Source: Mastigias papua | Lineage: Eukaryota > Cnidaria > Scyphozoa > Rhizostomeae > Mastigiidae | NCBI GenBank assembly: GCA_964019165.1 | Contig: OZ025279.1 | Coordinates: forward strand, 7,060,341-7,124,340 | Direction: 5' to 3' | DNA length: 64,000 nucleotides | Part shown: positions 40,191-61,690 of the stretch, in pieces | Position numbering within the stretch: position 1 is the first letter of the stretch | How the letters are laid out: each line of letters starts with the position of its first letter | The notes under the pieces: model-generated | Database searches by the model: none | Seen by the model: the letters and a program-made list of their open reading frames with translations, nothing else | What the model was told of the DNA's origin: nothing | Translations under genes and position numbers: made by a program

Positions 40191-42017
40191 TACAGTAAAG
40201 ATTGTGACGTTTGTGAGAGGAGATACTGTTTCTGAGAAGATAAATAACTGGTGGGCACTAGACGGGTGAAGGGGGTGATCAACACCAATGAACTTCAAAA
40301 GAATAAATTATTAGGATGTGGTTATTCTCAGAGCTTCTCCACAGGCTCTGGTGGTCTAGTTGCCCCCCTCCCCCCAAAAAAGTAGCCAAATGTCCACCAC
40401 TGGGTCAGTGACTGCCTGACAGGAGAGGGTTGGGGGTCTGTTGCTCCCCAACAGGGGGCTGTGAAGGGGCGCCAGAGCACTACTAGAATGTAAAGCAAGG
40501 TGCTAGAGCAATGTCAGAATCGATATAGGGTGCTAGAACAGCGCCAAAGTATTGAAAAGAGCTCTACAGAAGACAAGAAGTCATTCAGTTTGCAACGGGC
40601 AATTGATATAAAGCTTTGAGATAAAAGGGCACAACTTTAGTCGTTTTAAGAACCATAGGTAAGAACGGAGAGAGTGTGTCAAATGCTAAAGCAGGTTAAA
40701 ACGTTACAGATATTCGAAGTAGGAGTCGAGCAACGATTGCAAGCAGCTCTATATTTAATGTGCATACACGCAAATATAACAAACAAATTGATTCGAGGGC
40801 GCTTTACTACAAATCATACTCGCGGAATAGACACCTACAGTACAGTATAAACAGTTGCAGAGGGCTGAATGCTTATACACGGTGGCACTAAGCGTTCACA
40901 CACACACTTCCGAGGTTTAACTATAACGAAGGTTCGCCATATAGAAAGGATTTACAAGAATTCTGTTTACGATCATAGGTGCTTTTAGCCAATGATTTGA
41001 TTTGTGGACAAATCAAATTCTGCTTGCCAAGATCAAAATCTATTCTCACTGAGGAGGTCAAATAAAAATGTGTAAGTGTGTATATGACTTATGGGCTTTT
41101 AAAATGTAAACTTAATAAAATTATGAAGCTACCTAAATACGATAAGAATTCTGCTGGAGTAACACGAAGGGAAGTGGGCTTCGATTCGTAAAATCGAGAT
41201 ATCAAGGATTCGCAATATCGAGAGTCTATTGTACGCACTGTACAGCTCCCAACTATAAACTCAAGGCGCTATTTCTGCAGAAGTACATACAGCGGGTATT
41301 ATCATTATTATATATTCACTACCGTTCAAAAAGTGCTGGGACGATTCGATAAAAGAATGATTGCGTTGACTTTGCTTCTACGTAGCAACGTTAAGTTATT
41401 GTGATTAATTTTTGCTATCAATGAGGATTGCAGGTACAGTGCAACTGTATCTTTGTTATCAAGGTACAGTGCAACTGCATCATAGTTATACTCCAATTCT
41501 TTCCTAACATTAGAAATCTGTTGATATGTGTGTTGATAAAGTTTAACGCTTCATGTTAGAACTTTGTGCAATTTGATAAGCTGAATGATAGACAGTAGCT
41601 TATCAATAACCGGTTACCAGAGTGATAAAAGTGAAAAGCATTCTTCGCTTTCTTGAATCAATTACGAAGTAGCAATTTAGATGTTGGTGGAGGGGACTAC
41701 TTCTGACAACCCTAGCAAGAGTTACATAGGCCGCCACTCCACTGGATAAAATAACTTTAATCTCAAACCCCAACGTTGCTATGCAAAATGTGAGAGCAAG
41801 GAAATTACTGTGTGTGGTAGGTCATAATGATGTTTCCTACTGCTACCGCGTTGTCTTCTCGAATGCATGCTCGAATACATTTTAGAACTGTGACCGTTCT
41901 TTCGAATGTGTCGGTTCTGAGCAGTTCTGAGCGTCACGTGCTCAAGTGCGGAACAAGTCAAATATCGCTGCGTGAACTTTACTCTATCCAAAGGAAGGAC
42001 AATTTTATGCTTGCGAC
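40191..42017. other. Intergenic region upstream of the CUB gene
   Basis: No gene is seen. Near 41160-41230, TCGATTCGTAAAATCGAGAT and GATTCGCAATATCGAGAGTC resemble pogo-type terminal sequence without a clear partner. The promoter of the CUB gene should lie near the right end, but I see no definite TATA box or initiator. Confidence 0.35.
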
Positions 42018-51458
<9,441 letters not shown>

Positions 51459-51614
51459 TGTAATAGTTTTATTGTTTCATATATATAAAAGATAGAATAT
51501 GACATAGCTCACAATAATGTTATAGTATGGTAGGAGGTAATCTAGAAGCCTGTCTTAAATGTTTGCTAAAGAAATGGAAAGTAGATAGGGCTGGTATTTC
51601 TGGGAGTGCTTGCA

Positions 51615-51620
51615 AATAAA
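51615..51620 (+). promoter_or_regulatory. Poly(A) signal of the CUB gene
   Basis: AATAAA 157 bases after the stop codon, followed by a T-rich and G/T-rich stretch (GTGTGGTTCATTTAG). A plausible 3' end; inference. Confidence 0.5.
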
Positions 51621-51639
51621 TTTTTACATGGCATTTGCA

Positions 51640-52500
51640 GTGTGGTTCATTTAGAGTTTAGAGTTTTGTTTGTTCTAGAGAGATGTGCCTATCCTATGAC
51701 TTGAGCCATTAAATTTGCTGTTGATTGTTCCCTGTCTCTCCTTCATTTTATTTTACTGCACATTTTGGCAGTTGACTTTGAGCCTTTCATACTATAGCTA
51801 TTTTGGTTCTAAATCAAGATTGTATTGTCCATATGAATTGATTTCTCCCCAGCTTTTTATCAAAATATTGGAGACTATCTTCAGTTCTTGCTAGTCCAGC
51901 TGATATTTATGTTGACAGAAAAGGCTTTGGGATATTTGAAGTTAGCTCTTTAGGTTATTATATTCCTTTAAATTTTAAAATTCATATTGAGTTTAATGAG
52001 GATCTCTTTAAGAGATGATTCTCAACACTTTGTCAATAATGTCTGTGTAAAAGTCTGTTCAATTTTTTTCTAGATAATACTCCTCAACCAGCCTTCAATC
52101 CAACCTATGGATCCACTTGAAGTACATAGAACATAATATGCAATATACAAACAATGGCAAGATATGCTTGTCAGAGGCATATTACATTGATATTGATTTC
52201 AATATAGGGCAATTTAATCACTACATGGTGCTCAATTCCTTTAAGATGATTATATGAATCTGTTTTAATGAGTTTGAATTATTGTTTATAAAATTAATGC
52301 TTTTGTATTTGTAATTTGTTCTCTGAGTATGTGTTTCTAATCTAATGGGTGAAACATTATGATAAACATATGTAAGCTTTTCGTGAAAGTTTTTCAAGAA
52401 GCATTTCATGGCATCTATTTGGTAGTACTAGATGTTTTTAGTACAGTTCTTGTGTGGAGTGATTAATGTGGTCCTTCCTCCAGTGGCTCCCACGTAATTT
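51640..52500. other. Intergenic stretch, nothing recognised
   Basis: No feature supported. Confidence 0.3.
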
Positions 52501-52520
52501 GAGTTTGAGACCCTTGATCT

Positions 52521-52934
52521 ATGGGCTACTCATTTGAGCATATTGAAGGTAAACAATTATTTATTGCAGGAGTTCCTCACTATTCACTCCCATCCATTTC
52601 ATGTGCCAGCCAGGTGCCAACTCTTTGTGGCTATCATGCTGTGCTGTCACTAGTGCGATTTTGCAAGCAGACATACATAACCTGTATGTTCATCCAAACA
52701 GTATGTAGCTCATGGTTTTTTAAGGAAATGATTTCAGATGGCTACAGTATTATTAGTTTCTACCTGGGTATTGGTGGCATTGCAGTTGGTATGGGAAATG
52801 GCAAATGGCTTGGAGTAGCTGGTTTTGATTGTGGTGCTCTACATGCAGACATACTCTGCAATATGGGTTATGCATTCTATCAAGTCTCTAATCTAGAAGA
52901 CATAGCAAGTATGTGGATCCCTAAGTATATGTAA
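52521..52934 (+). CDS. Unrecognised 137-residue open reading frame
   Basis: ATG 52521 to TAA 52934, with protein-like composition (VPTLCGYHAVLSLVRFC, ISFYLGIGGIAVGMG, CGALHADILCNMGYAFYQ). I do not recognise a family. A CGYHA motif is reminiscent of Cys-His protease folds, but no triad can be defined. It could be an intronless gene, a retrocopy or a domesticated fragment. It lies 1.1 kb downstream of the CUB gene in the same orientation and upstream of a TIR element. Confidence 0.3.
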   Translation: MGYSFEHIEGKQLFIAGVPHYSLPSISCASQVPTLCGYHAVLSLVRFCKQTYITCMFIQTVCSSWFFKEMISDGYSIISFYLGIGGIAVGMGNGKWLGVAGFDCGALHADILCNMGYAFYQVSNLEDIASMWIPKYM

Positions 52935-52939
52935 GGGTT

Positions 52940-53487
52940 TTTTTTATTAATGTAAATGACAAAGTTGATTTTTGCATTAGCAAAGTGCATAGATTTTACT
53001 GGTCATAGTCAACCATACGTAATGGGCAGAATGCTTCTTTTCGTTCTTTAGGTATGTCACAGTAATTACATGTGAAAATGGAGAACCTCATTTAAGTTTC
53101 ATAATTACATCTAACTGGGAGATAAAGAAATGATCACGCATTTTCTTACCTTGTCTCTGTACGTACGTACGTAGAGCCTGCTTCACACTGGCCTAAACTC
53201 CAGAGGACAAGGATGTTATCCATGGGCAGTTGTGGTACAGAAATAGCGTTGCTTTCAGTATAAGTCTCTTACCTCGCATTTTGTGTAATTGTGTACTTAA
53301 GAAGATAGAAAAAAAACAGAATCTCATTGAAGCTTTGATATTAAAGTAAACGCTGTAGGCGGGGCAAACAGCTCTTCCATGCCTCGTTTTAATTTTCGCG
53401 CCGCTGCCGGCGCTGCGTATTACATCCAACAGCAACAACAAATCATGAAAGGAATCATTAGAATATCTTCTTGAAACCTCATGCTAA
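52940..53487. other. Non-coding stretch, nothing recognised
   Basis: Only a short (GTAC)n run near 53159-53173. Confidence 0.35.
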
Positions 53488-53492
53488 TAATA

Positions 53493-54534
53493 CAGGCCCG
53501 TAGACAGCTGAACCTAGATTGGGAGGGGGGGGGGCACAGATGTAGAAGTCAAGTTGGAATCCTTTTTCGGGGGGGGGAGCGTTACATATTATACATAAGT
53601 ATATGCCAAAATAGCCCTCCAGAACGTCGGAAAAAGTGCTTTTGCAGAATAGAATGTAGCAGTTTCCATCATTGATCTTCATGCTGAGATGGAGAAACTG
53701 ACTCCTTTGCTTATAAGAACATAAGAACCAGTAACATTGAGGTTCAGGCTGGCTGTTCTTAATTTGTTCAAAGTTTTTGAGGATGAAATTTTCGTAAAAT
53801 TTGTTCTTAAATTTGTGGGGTGTAGACAATCTAGACATTAGAAAATAGGCAAGACAAAATCAGATACCTATGAAACAGGTATTATTTTTATGAGGGAATG
53901 ACATTTCATGTTAATATATTATTGGACAGTGTATGCATCTTTGTGCAAAAATACATTTTACGATAGTACTTCAGCCTCAATTTGTTCTTAATTTGTTCTT
54001 AATTTCCCAAAAAATTCTGAGGCTATTGGTATTACAAAATTGTTCTTTTAAAAAAGGAGTGAACCTAGTTTCATCGAAACTTGAAGATTTAAAACAACAA
54101 AGGAAAAAGCTAAACCGTCTTTTCTCTTTACTACTACGTGCATGTACACCAATGATAGAGGCAAAACTATCTCTTACCAACACATTGCAGAAAAGGCATT
54201 TCTTACCCTCAGATATCTGGCATGGGCTACACGGAATGCACTCAAAAGGAACAATGCCCTATTTCCTAAAAGGGCTTCCATCTACAAAAGCAGAAACTCT
54301 TAGACACTCTTACAACACTCGTGTCGTCACTGAAAAAAGATCAACAGTGTGCCGTACAACAAAATCACGATATCTGCATTCCATATATCTGTTATGGTGC
54401 ATCTAGGTTCAAGATTGGATAGAACTCAACTGAAAAATTATTAAAAAGTACAGTGTAGTATACTTCCATATACAACCTCTGTGAATTATTGGGGGGGGGG
54501 GTAAAGCCCCCTGCCCCCAGTGTCTACAGGCCTG
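53493..54534. mobile_element. TIR element with 5-bp duplication (hAT5-like), copy 2
   Basis: The left end CAGGCCCGTAGACA (53493) and the complement of the right end CAGGCCTGTAGACA (54534) match at 13 of 14 positions, flanked by TAATA on both sides (53488-53492, 54535-54539). G-runs lie just inside both ends, as in copy 1. At 1042 bp it contains a 157-codon frame (53933-54406). Confidence 0.75.
53933..54406 (+). CDS. Open reading frame inside the hAT5-like element
   Basis: 157 codons. The central part (VSSKLEDLKQQRKKLNRLFS ... LPSDIWHGLHGM) has an amphipathic, charged look, but I cannot match it to a transposase domain. It may be a remnant of a transposase or of captured sequence; being wholly inside the TIRs argues against a host gene. 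Confidence 0.3.
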   Translation: MHLCAKIHFTIVLQPQFVLNLFLISQKILRLLVLQNCSFKKGVNLVSSKLEDLKQQRKKLNRLFSLLLRACTPMIEAKLSLTNTLQKRHFLPSDIWHGLHGMHSKGTMPYFLKGLPSTKAETLRHSYNTRVVTEKRSTVCRTTKSRYLHSIYLLWCI

Positions 54535-54539
54535 TAATA

Positions 54540-55655
54540 TAATTTAAGTATGCAATCATACACCTCACTATATTAAGGCAGTGCATAAGTGGCAAGTCTG
54601 CAACGTAATTTTTGGCAGTAAAAGAAACTAAATAGTAGCAAACAAATCCTACAGAAAAAAGGATACATCTACCTCAACTAAAATAATAACAAAAATAACT
54701 GTTAAACTAAGTTAGCGAAGCCATAATCTAATAGTGCCTAATAGTCTAGTAAATTGGGGTTCATTCAAGGTTCGTCTTCTATACAAAATATGTAATAGGT
54801 ACATCGTACTGCAATATTAATTCTCTTCAATAGGACATTGTGTGTAGTTTTACTATCAAAAGTTAATGCCTGTATGCATTGATTGGAAGGACTTGGAAGA
54901 AGTTCTATGTATTCCGAGAGCACTCATGGAGAGATTTATAATTTTGACAGTCGAATAAGATTCCTGGAGATTAACAATAAGAGAGAAATATTTATTAACC
55001 TTACAGTCAGTATACATCTTTATATTTGGTTCAAAGGTAAAAACAGGAACTGTTACTCGCTAAAACTAGGTCTGGACGAAGAGAAACACCAGTTATCAAA
55101 GAAGGAGATGGAAAAAAGGGAAGGTCTGCATATAGTGAGCTATTGGCTACTGATGAGAGAGTTTCACAAGATGTAAAAGTACGGAATTATGACGCCAGGT
55201 ATATCTGCCATCTTGAAGATAGGATTTGCAGCTGGAAACATGTTGGAGAGTCTCACATTGGAAGTAGAATGCATGCAGTGTGGGAGAGAGGCCATCTGTA
55301 TAGATTCTTCTTGGTAGGAAGAGTATTATTGATAAACTTAACTATGAAGTTAAAGATGCTTCTCGGTATATTGCAATGAATCTTTATCCAAAGGTGACGA
55401 GTTGGCTTACTTCTGTGAAGGAGTATAGATGAAAGGATGAAGCCCTGTGACTTAAGTTCATGGTGAATATGATCTTCATTGTCATTTTGACATATATCTA
55501 TGACGTTGTTTAAAGTTGATTTTTACAAAGCTTTACACATGAATTTTTTAAGACCAACTATATACAGCAACGTATTCTACAGTACAAAGAAATTGCTAAA
55601 AAAAGAGAAATACAAAGAAAGTAGTAAAAAAGAAAGAACGAGGATTACACGATAA
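54540..55655. other. Non-coding stretch with weak coding-like remnants
   Basis: The frames 54883-55176 and 55143-55379 overlap and look like one frameshifted remnant, but no family is recognised. Confidence 0.25.
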
Positions 55656-55659
55656 ACAT

Positions 55660-56100
55660 AAGGTCTTTAATATTTACAAGTTTTGCAGTTGCAGTCCTCT
55701 CCACTCCAACATTTTATACTATTCTTAAAAGAGCAGACGGAGGCTTTGCTTTTAATGACATTCGGACAGTATTTCCATAAGATGCTGCCTCGAAAGACTA
55801 TAGTATCGTTTCCATATCTACTAGTGCTAGTTTGAGGCAACATAAACAGGTTCTTTGATCAAAAATCATATTGAACACTCTTTTCATAAAACATATTCCA
55901 CATAAAAGGTGGGTTTTCATTGTTCATACATTTATAAAGTTCAATCATAAACTTTTGCAAATTTCTTATATGAATTGTGCATTCATTTGACTTTCGTAGA
56001 AGTTCTTTAAATGAAGAAGAATAGTCATTTCGTAGAATTCGAAATATTCTCTTGTGGGTGCAGGATAGATCTTTATCGGCGGCGTTTCCACAAAACATTC
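55660..56100 (-). pseudogene. CR1-like LINE reverse transcriptase C-terminal relic
   Basis: Read on the minus strand: THKRIFRILRNDYSSSFKEL, IRNLQKFMIELYKCMNNENP, PPFMWNMFYEKS, an in-frame stop, then NLFMLPQTSTSRYGNDTIVF, RGSILWKYCPNVIKS and EDCNCKTCK. This is the ordered C-terminal region of CR1/jockey reverse transcriptases, ending with the same Cys-x-Cys...Cys-Lys signature as the fragment at 15952-16314. It is 5'-truncated and stop-interrupted. Confidence 0.8.
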
Positions 56101-56169
56101 ATATCAAGGAACAGTATTTAAACTGGCTGATGTTATGAATGAGCTGTAGAGGGTAAGTGATTGTTTTCC

Positions 56170-56300
56170 ATCAAGGTACTCTTGAGTACCGAATAAACGG
56201 GGGGTGGAATAATTGGGGGTTGGAAAATATTCTGAAAAAATAATAATCGGGGATTGGGGATGTAAGTCATCCACTAGCTTCTTGTTGTCAGGGGGGCATG
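56170..56300. repeat. G-rich dispersed repeat fragment
   Basis: TACTCTTGAGTACCGAATAA followed by GGGGGGTGGAATAATTGGGG matches 34546-34625 in order. Class unknown. Confidence 0.4.
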
Positions 56301-56476
56301 CCCTCCTGGTGAAAATGTTAAAGGTATGATGGATATGCTAGGAAGGAATTCTAGCAAGTATACACTACAAAAGAACAATATCAATTAAAATTGAAATAAC
56401 ATTTATTGACGCTAGCAGGGAAAAAGATACTGGGTATTTTAGTATTAGACGACACGTTGGAACTACAAGGAGCATA

Positions 56477-56811
56477 AACACATTTTTATACGAATATAGT
56501 TGAGAAAAGTATCAAGGCTCAAATTCACAGAAATTTAAGAATAAGTGAAGAACAATGCAAGGCTCAAGCTTCAAGAAGGGTTGGATTTTTTGACGATTTG
56601 AGTTTTCGTTAAGAAACAAAATAAGTGTGAGCGTTACTTATCTGGTCTGGGAGTCATTATGCTATGATGTGACTTAGAAACTCTTCGGGGAGTTTCAGTT
56701 ATACACTTTTGATAATAATACTATAGTTTATATGAGTATTAATGCTCAAAATAAAAAATTTAAGAATATTGAGGCTCAGTGAAAAATTGGGTATTCGTAT
56801 AAAAACGTGTG
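56477..56811. mobile_element. MITE B (TA target), copy 2
   Basis: Left AACACATTTTTATACG and the complement of CGTATAAAAACGTGTG, flanked by TA (56475-56476, 56812-56813). Interior matches copy 1 at 46629-47011. Confidence 0.75.
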
Positions 56812-56814
56812 TAA

Positions 56815-57730
56815 TGCTACAAACAGTCTTGGTCACAAGCCTCTCTGGAACTCTAGCAGTGAGGGGCTCTGTAGGTGCAAACCTTGCAACAATTCTTGAA
56901 TTATGCCCTTGAATCTCTCGTAAATGTAAGGGGCATCCTTTTGACAAATGTATGACTTAACTATTAGCTATGGTAAATAATACAATATTTTCCACGTAAC
57001 TCTTACTATTACAAGACTTAATATCCTACAATTTAGGCGTCGCTCACACTGCTTCACAGAAAAAGTTTTTGCTAGCTGAAAACTGTATGCCCTAAAAAAA
57101 TTTAGATCCACATGGATATATATTTTTGATCATGATTCTACGGATTCTATCTGCGCTCTCACTTTGCATGTATCCAAATACTCCGCGCTTCTGAAATGGT
57201 TGAGTTATATGTACTTGTATCATAGGACATTATCCTAATCTATCACTAAAGCCTATGCACGTGACGAGAAACGATGGCTTAGAATCATAAGCACACAAGG
57301 ATAATAAATAAAAAAATGCTGTGTGTGCACACAATGGCTACTCGAGATTACTAAAGCTGGGGAACTAACGAGATGAACTCAGTTCTATCAAAAAGGGAAC
57401 TTAATACTGTAGATAATATTCCTCTTTCAAACAAATTTAGATGGTTTGACATCAGTCAACTGACAGTCATCAATCAGAAACAAAGAAGGAATAATAGCAT
57501 CCATATTCTAAACCTATTAAGTTCTTTATTTCTGTTCATGGATTATTTTTTCTTTTAAAGGATTGAAATTAAGCAGATGCTGCCTTCTGCTGCCTTGCAT
57601 TTCCGAATTTTGAAAATTTATATGTGTAATTCCAAAACTCTGAAATTCAAGCTAATAATTCAGAGTATCTACCAATGAATACTTGGAAACGCAAGAAATG
57701 ATGACGTATTTCAGGAGGCTCGATGAACAC
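56815..57730. other. Non-coding stretch, nothing recognised
   Basis: No feature supported. Confidence 0.3.
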
Positions 57731-57734
57731 CATC

Positions 57735-57835
57735 AATAATCTCTTTTAAAAAGTGGCAGGTGATCTTCTGACCCATGGATCAGTCCCAGGCCCCGTGAAG
57801 AGGGTAACGGGGAAAAAGAAGAAAAAGAAGATGGT
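57735..57835 (+). repeat. Short dispersed repeat, possible retroelement 3' end (copy 2)
   Basis: GATCAGTCCCAGGCCCCGTG, GGGTAACGGGG and a GAAAAAGAAGA tail match 3265-3345 in the same orientation. Confidence 0.5.
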
Positions 57836-57994
57836 GAGAATCTCGGTGCTCTAAAAAAGAAAAACAGCAAAGAGAACTAGATATGCCCACGGGTGTGAAC
57901 AATTAAGAGCTGAGAGACAACGTGGTAGACTTTGAGTCCTCTCGGATGGTTAACATGTACTGGGCGGTATGATACCAAAGGAGATTCTCAAAAT

Positions 57995-58623
57995 CCCTGT
58001 TTACACGACGCAAACTAGGTTGAACCTAGCCATGGTTAAATTTTATCAAGTGAACATAGCTAACCTAGGTTCAAGTTGGGTTAGATCTGACCTATCTTCA
58101 GAGATGGGTTGAGCCTAGGTTGAACCTGGGTTGGCATTGCAACAGTGTCGTGTGAACACAAAAATGGATTGAAGTTAGGTTAGTTTTTAAAAAACGCATG
58201 CGTATTTATGCCCGACAAATTTCATTATCTTAAATGTCTGCAAACTTCTTGCAAACATAGTTCGTAGTTACAAAGTCAAAATACATTCCATACAACGTTT
58301 AGTGTCGACAAGTATGAACCAGATTAGTCGCGGATAAATTTGGGACGATGGTGAAGTTTTCTTACTGACATTTGCAAGTTAATTTTCGGGAAAATGCAAA
58401 GAGAATCGAAGACGGTGGTTTTCTGAGGAACTACCAACAAATTAGAGAAAAAAATCGAGCAATATAGTGAATTTTGCATACGTAAAAGAAGGCAGCCCAG
58501 GTTCACCCTTGATTGGTATTCACACGAGTTTTCAGAAAGCAGCCATGTGAACAAAACTGGCTTGAAGCTGGGTTAGAACTAACCGAGGTTGAACCTGGGC
58601 TAGTTTGCATCGTGTGAACGGGG
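57995..58623. mobile_element. TIR element with 8-bp duplication
   Basis: The left end CCCTGTTTACACGACGCAAA and the complement of the right end CCCCGTTCACACGATGCAAA match closely and continue through CTAG. Flanks CTCAAAAT (57987-57994) and CTCAAAAA (58624-58631) agree at seven of eight bases. The interior has many AGGTTGAACCTGGGTT-type words. At 629 bp it has no transposase. The 8-bp duplication fits hAT, P or Merlin-type elements; superfamily left open. Confidence 0.75.
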
Positions 58624-58639
58624 CTCAAAAAGAGCTTTT

Positions 58640-59580
58640 GAAGCTAATCTAAGGAATCTATTACCAGAACAGACCATACTGTAGTAATCTATTTAATGTG
58701 TCGAATTCTTAACCTGTTCTGGAATAAATCGAGATAAAATGGCTGATGTAATATGCCACGTATTATGAACTCAAGATCAGTTGCAAAGCATGCCAATGCA
58801 AGTTTCGATAAATAAAACTGCTTTGGACGCTCTGAAATTTTCTAGTCCACAGGGATTTTGCGTAGACCCTAACTAACAATCACCTGAATGTGGCAATAAA
58901 AGTATCTCAAATAAGCAGGAAAGTCTTAGTAATTGGAAGCTTCCTACTAGATCTGCAAGCTTGATTGCAAAACACTGGAAGATCAAGATGCTATAGGAAT
59001 TGATAAGACTATGAAGAAAAACTTCTAACATACTATATGCACTGGTTTGTTCTGCATCCAAGAGCCACTTCCAATTATGGACAATCAATACGACATGCAA
59101 GTCATAATATATTCGTTAGAGTAACATATATAAATATATATATATGCTGATATTGAAAAATTACAATAAAGGAACATGAAAAAAATACAATTTTAAATAA
59201 TTTGATAACAATTGTAATGAGCAAATCATTATCAAATATGGTCAGTTATTCAACAACTAATACGCTGTTTAGGATGGGAATACCAAAGGCAAAGAGTCGA
59301 TAATTCCAACTCTTTTATCCATCTCTTTGGCTAATATTGGATTTGAAAAAGAGCATGAGACCATCAGTATATTAGTATCGCCTAAATATTTAAACAATAT
59401 ACTGAGATTTTCATCCCATCATAAATTTAAATTTCCCCCAGGAGTATATGGAATAAAGACAAATAAAAAAATTTTTTTTCCAAACTTGCATACACCCAGC
59501 TTCTCTTAAGAGCAAATTCTGATTGCAGCCTAGTTTCCTATAATACAGCAAATTAAAATAAACACTTGATATTCAAAACT
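58640..59580. other. Region downstream of the Rab3 exon, nothing recognised
   Basis: May include the 3' UTR of the Rab3 gene (minus strand). No other feature. Confidence 0.35.
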
Positions 59581-59586
59581 TTTATT
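59581..59586 (-). promoter_or_regulatory. Candidate poly(A) signal of the Rab3 gene
   Basis: AATAAA on the minus strand only 12 bases after the stop codon. Usable in principle, but it would make a very short 3' UTR, so a downstream signal may be the real one. Confidence 0.3.
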
Positions 59587-59598
59587 ATGCACTTATAG

Positions 59599-59920
59599 CT
59601 AACAACTGCAATTCCCTTCCTGCGAACTAGGGGGCTTGTCCTTAAGATCAGTCAAACGTGGTTTTGCACCACCAACCATGGTTGGGTCAATGTCAAGGCT
59701 CTCTGCCATTTTATCACACACAATGTCCACCAGTTTATCAAGGGCCGATTTGACATTGATGTTATCTTTGGCACTAGATTCAAAGAATGGGAAACCAAGC
59801 TGATCTGCCAACTTTTTGCCTTGCTCGTACCTGATAGCCCTATCTTCCTCCATATCGCATTTATTTCCAACAAGAACCACCTGTGAGTTATCCCAAGAAT
59901 ATGTCTTCACTTGACTAGCC
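59599..59920 (-). CDS. Rab3: Rab3 small GTPase, last coding exon
   Basis: Minus strand. The acceptor is ATTTCTATTTCAG with the exon starting at 59920 in phase 2 (completing a Trp codon if the preceding exon ends as in other Rab3 genes); the stop is at 59599-59601. It encodes ASQVKTYSW, the guanine-specificity motif GNKCDM (G4), the SAK motif in [16 protein letters not shown] (G5), the helix [13 protein letters not shown] and a C-terminal CSC, the doubly geranylgeranylated ending. KTYSWDN and SAKDNINVK are distinctive for Rab3, which in animals controls docking and priming of synaptic and secretory vesicles. About 107 residues, roughly the last half of the protein. The earlier exons (P-loop, switch I and II) are not found up to 64000, so the preceding intron exceeds 4 kb. 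Confidence 0.93.
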
Positions 59921-60999
59921 CTGAAATAGAAATAATGTTTTCATATAAGTACAAAACAGAAGCTAGCTACATCTCAGCAACTAATGCTGCATGGTTCAGA
60001 AATTCCAAACACAAGGTGAGAACTGTTTGTGAGCAACAATCATTTTGAAGGGAATCAATATCTACTGTTGCATGAGAAACTGTTTAAACATTCACTAAGG
60101 AACAAACAACCCTCTCGTGCTACAGAACTTCAACAGTGCACCGAGAACAGCAACATTGGTTAGCACTCTCTGTATTCAAGAAGTGCTTTCACTATGCCAA
60201 AAAATGTCCACTTACTGTGCAGCGTAGTAGTTCAAGGAAAGTGTACAATTTTCCAATATAAAATACTTGCACTAAATGTAAATCGAGTTGGGATCAAGGA
60301 GGAGAAAGTTGTTAAGACAGTTGTTCACATCAAATATTAACATAAATAAGCAGATCAATAGCTGAATTTTTTATTTTCGTTGCTGTCAACCTGTATTGTA
60401 GTGAACTCAGATAGCCCCCATGGGGGCTTCTTCGAGGGCGGGGACTTATCTATTAGAAATCATCCTGGGGGTGGGGGCCTATACGAGGGGGGGGCTCAAT
60501 CGATTCATTACGGTATGTTGAAATAAAATAGTTGTAACATACAGACAATAACAGCTATTCACACTAAGAATAAGGGCCCATTCAGATGACAATGCATATT
60601 ACTGACATTGACTAATATGACTGATATTATAACCATCATAAAAGTATTAATGCACTATACTCTACAGAGCTCATATACTAGTATACAAAAGTGCTTAAAC
60701 TATACAAATATTACTAGTGTCATATAGATTCAAACGATGACTTATTCTCACTAAAATTCAATTTGGGGATTTAACACGTCACAATCACGTTTGGTCAAAA
60801 TACACACAGCAAATGAAAGCAATAGCGAGCCAACATGAAAATTATTAAAATCATATTTGTCAAAACAACAAATTATAATGGGTAAAATTAGCTCCACTCC
60901 TCTTCTTCATGACCATTACAGTTTTAAGCTTTTTGCTTTTGTGTAGAAGTTTGGAAGGCTAATTTATAATATAAGCGGTGCTACTGGAAAGGAAGGATA
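59921..60999 (-). other. Presumed Rab3 intron, unrecognised part
   Basis: G-rich words at 60415-60500 (CATGGGGGCTTCTTCGAGGG, GAGGGGGGGGCTCAATCGAT) look like a worn repeat similar to 24930-24970. No exon seen. Confidence 0.4.
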
Positions 61000-61690
61000 C
61001 TTTTCTTGTATTCTCTTGATGTTGCTATTAACTGTTGTACTTATGGCTGTTGTTTTCTTCCCTCAAAGTTTTCTAGTTGTTCTCTTTCAAAGCAGTATTT
61101 CATGGCTTTTCTAGCCGGACATTCTGAGGGCAATCGTAATATATGGCCAAGCAAATTCCATCTTCTTTCGGCAATTTTTATGGAGAATGGTTTGATCCCG
61201 GTGATTTCGTAGATTTTTGCTTGCCATCTTATGAGACCATTGAATACCAATTACTGTTCTTAGCTGGGTTCTATGAAAGCTTTTCAGGCTATTCTGATAG
61301 TTCACAGACAATCCCCATGTGCCGCTGTTGAAAAAGTAGTATGTTTTTTACCAGTATTTCGCACAATCGTAATCTTGCCTTTTGTTTGATCTTCAGTCCA
61401 TAAATTTTTTCCAGATTGTAGCATTCTTCGGCAAGGCTCTAGAGTCAAGTCATTTTCTTCTCTAAACATCTTTCCTATCGCTAAGTTTAGACCCTAGTTT
61501 GCTAAACCACAAACTTCGCAAGGGTCAATGCCCAGTGAGAGTAAAATTATCAAGCTATCACTATCACCTGAAGATACCTTTCGTTGGTCTAATTCCATGC
61601 TCGCAATAGGAATTCCATAACATTCTGCATACCCCCATTGATCATATGACTTCTGATTCCCTTGTAACCATACATATCCATCCTTCACTA
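61000..61690 (-). pseudogene. LINE reverse transcriptase C-terminal relic (frameshifted)
   Basis: Read on the minus strand in several frames: LRLCEILVKNILLF, NYQNSLKSFHRTQLRTVIGI, QWSHKMASKNLRNH and then RRWNLLGHILRLPSECPARK. The FHR.QLR..IGI and RRW.LLGHILRL patterns are the C-terminal part of RTE-like endonuclease-reverse transcriptases, a different lineage from the CR1-like fragments. Multiple frameshifts; 5'-truncated. Confidence 0.65.
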
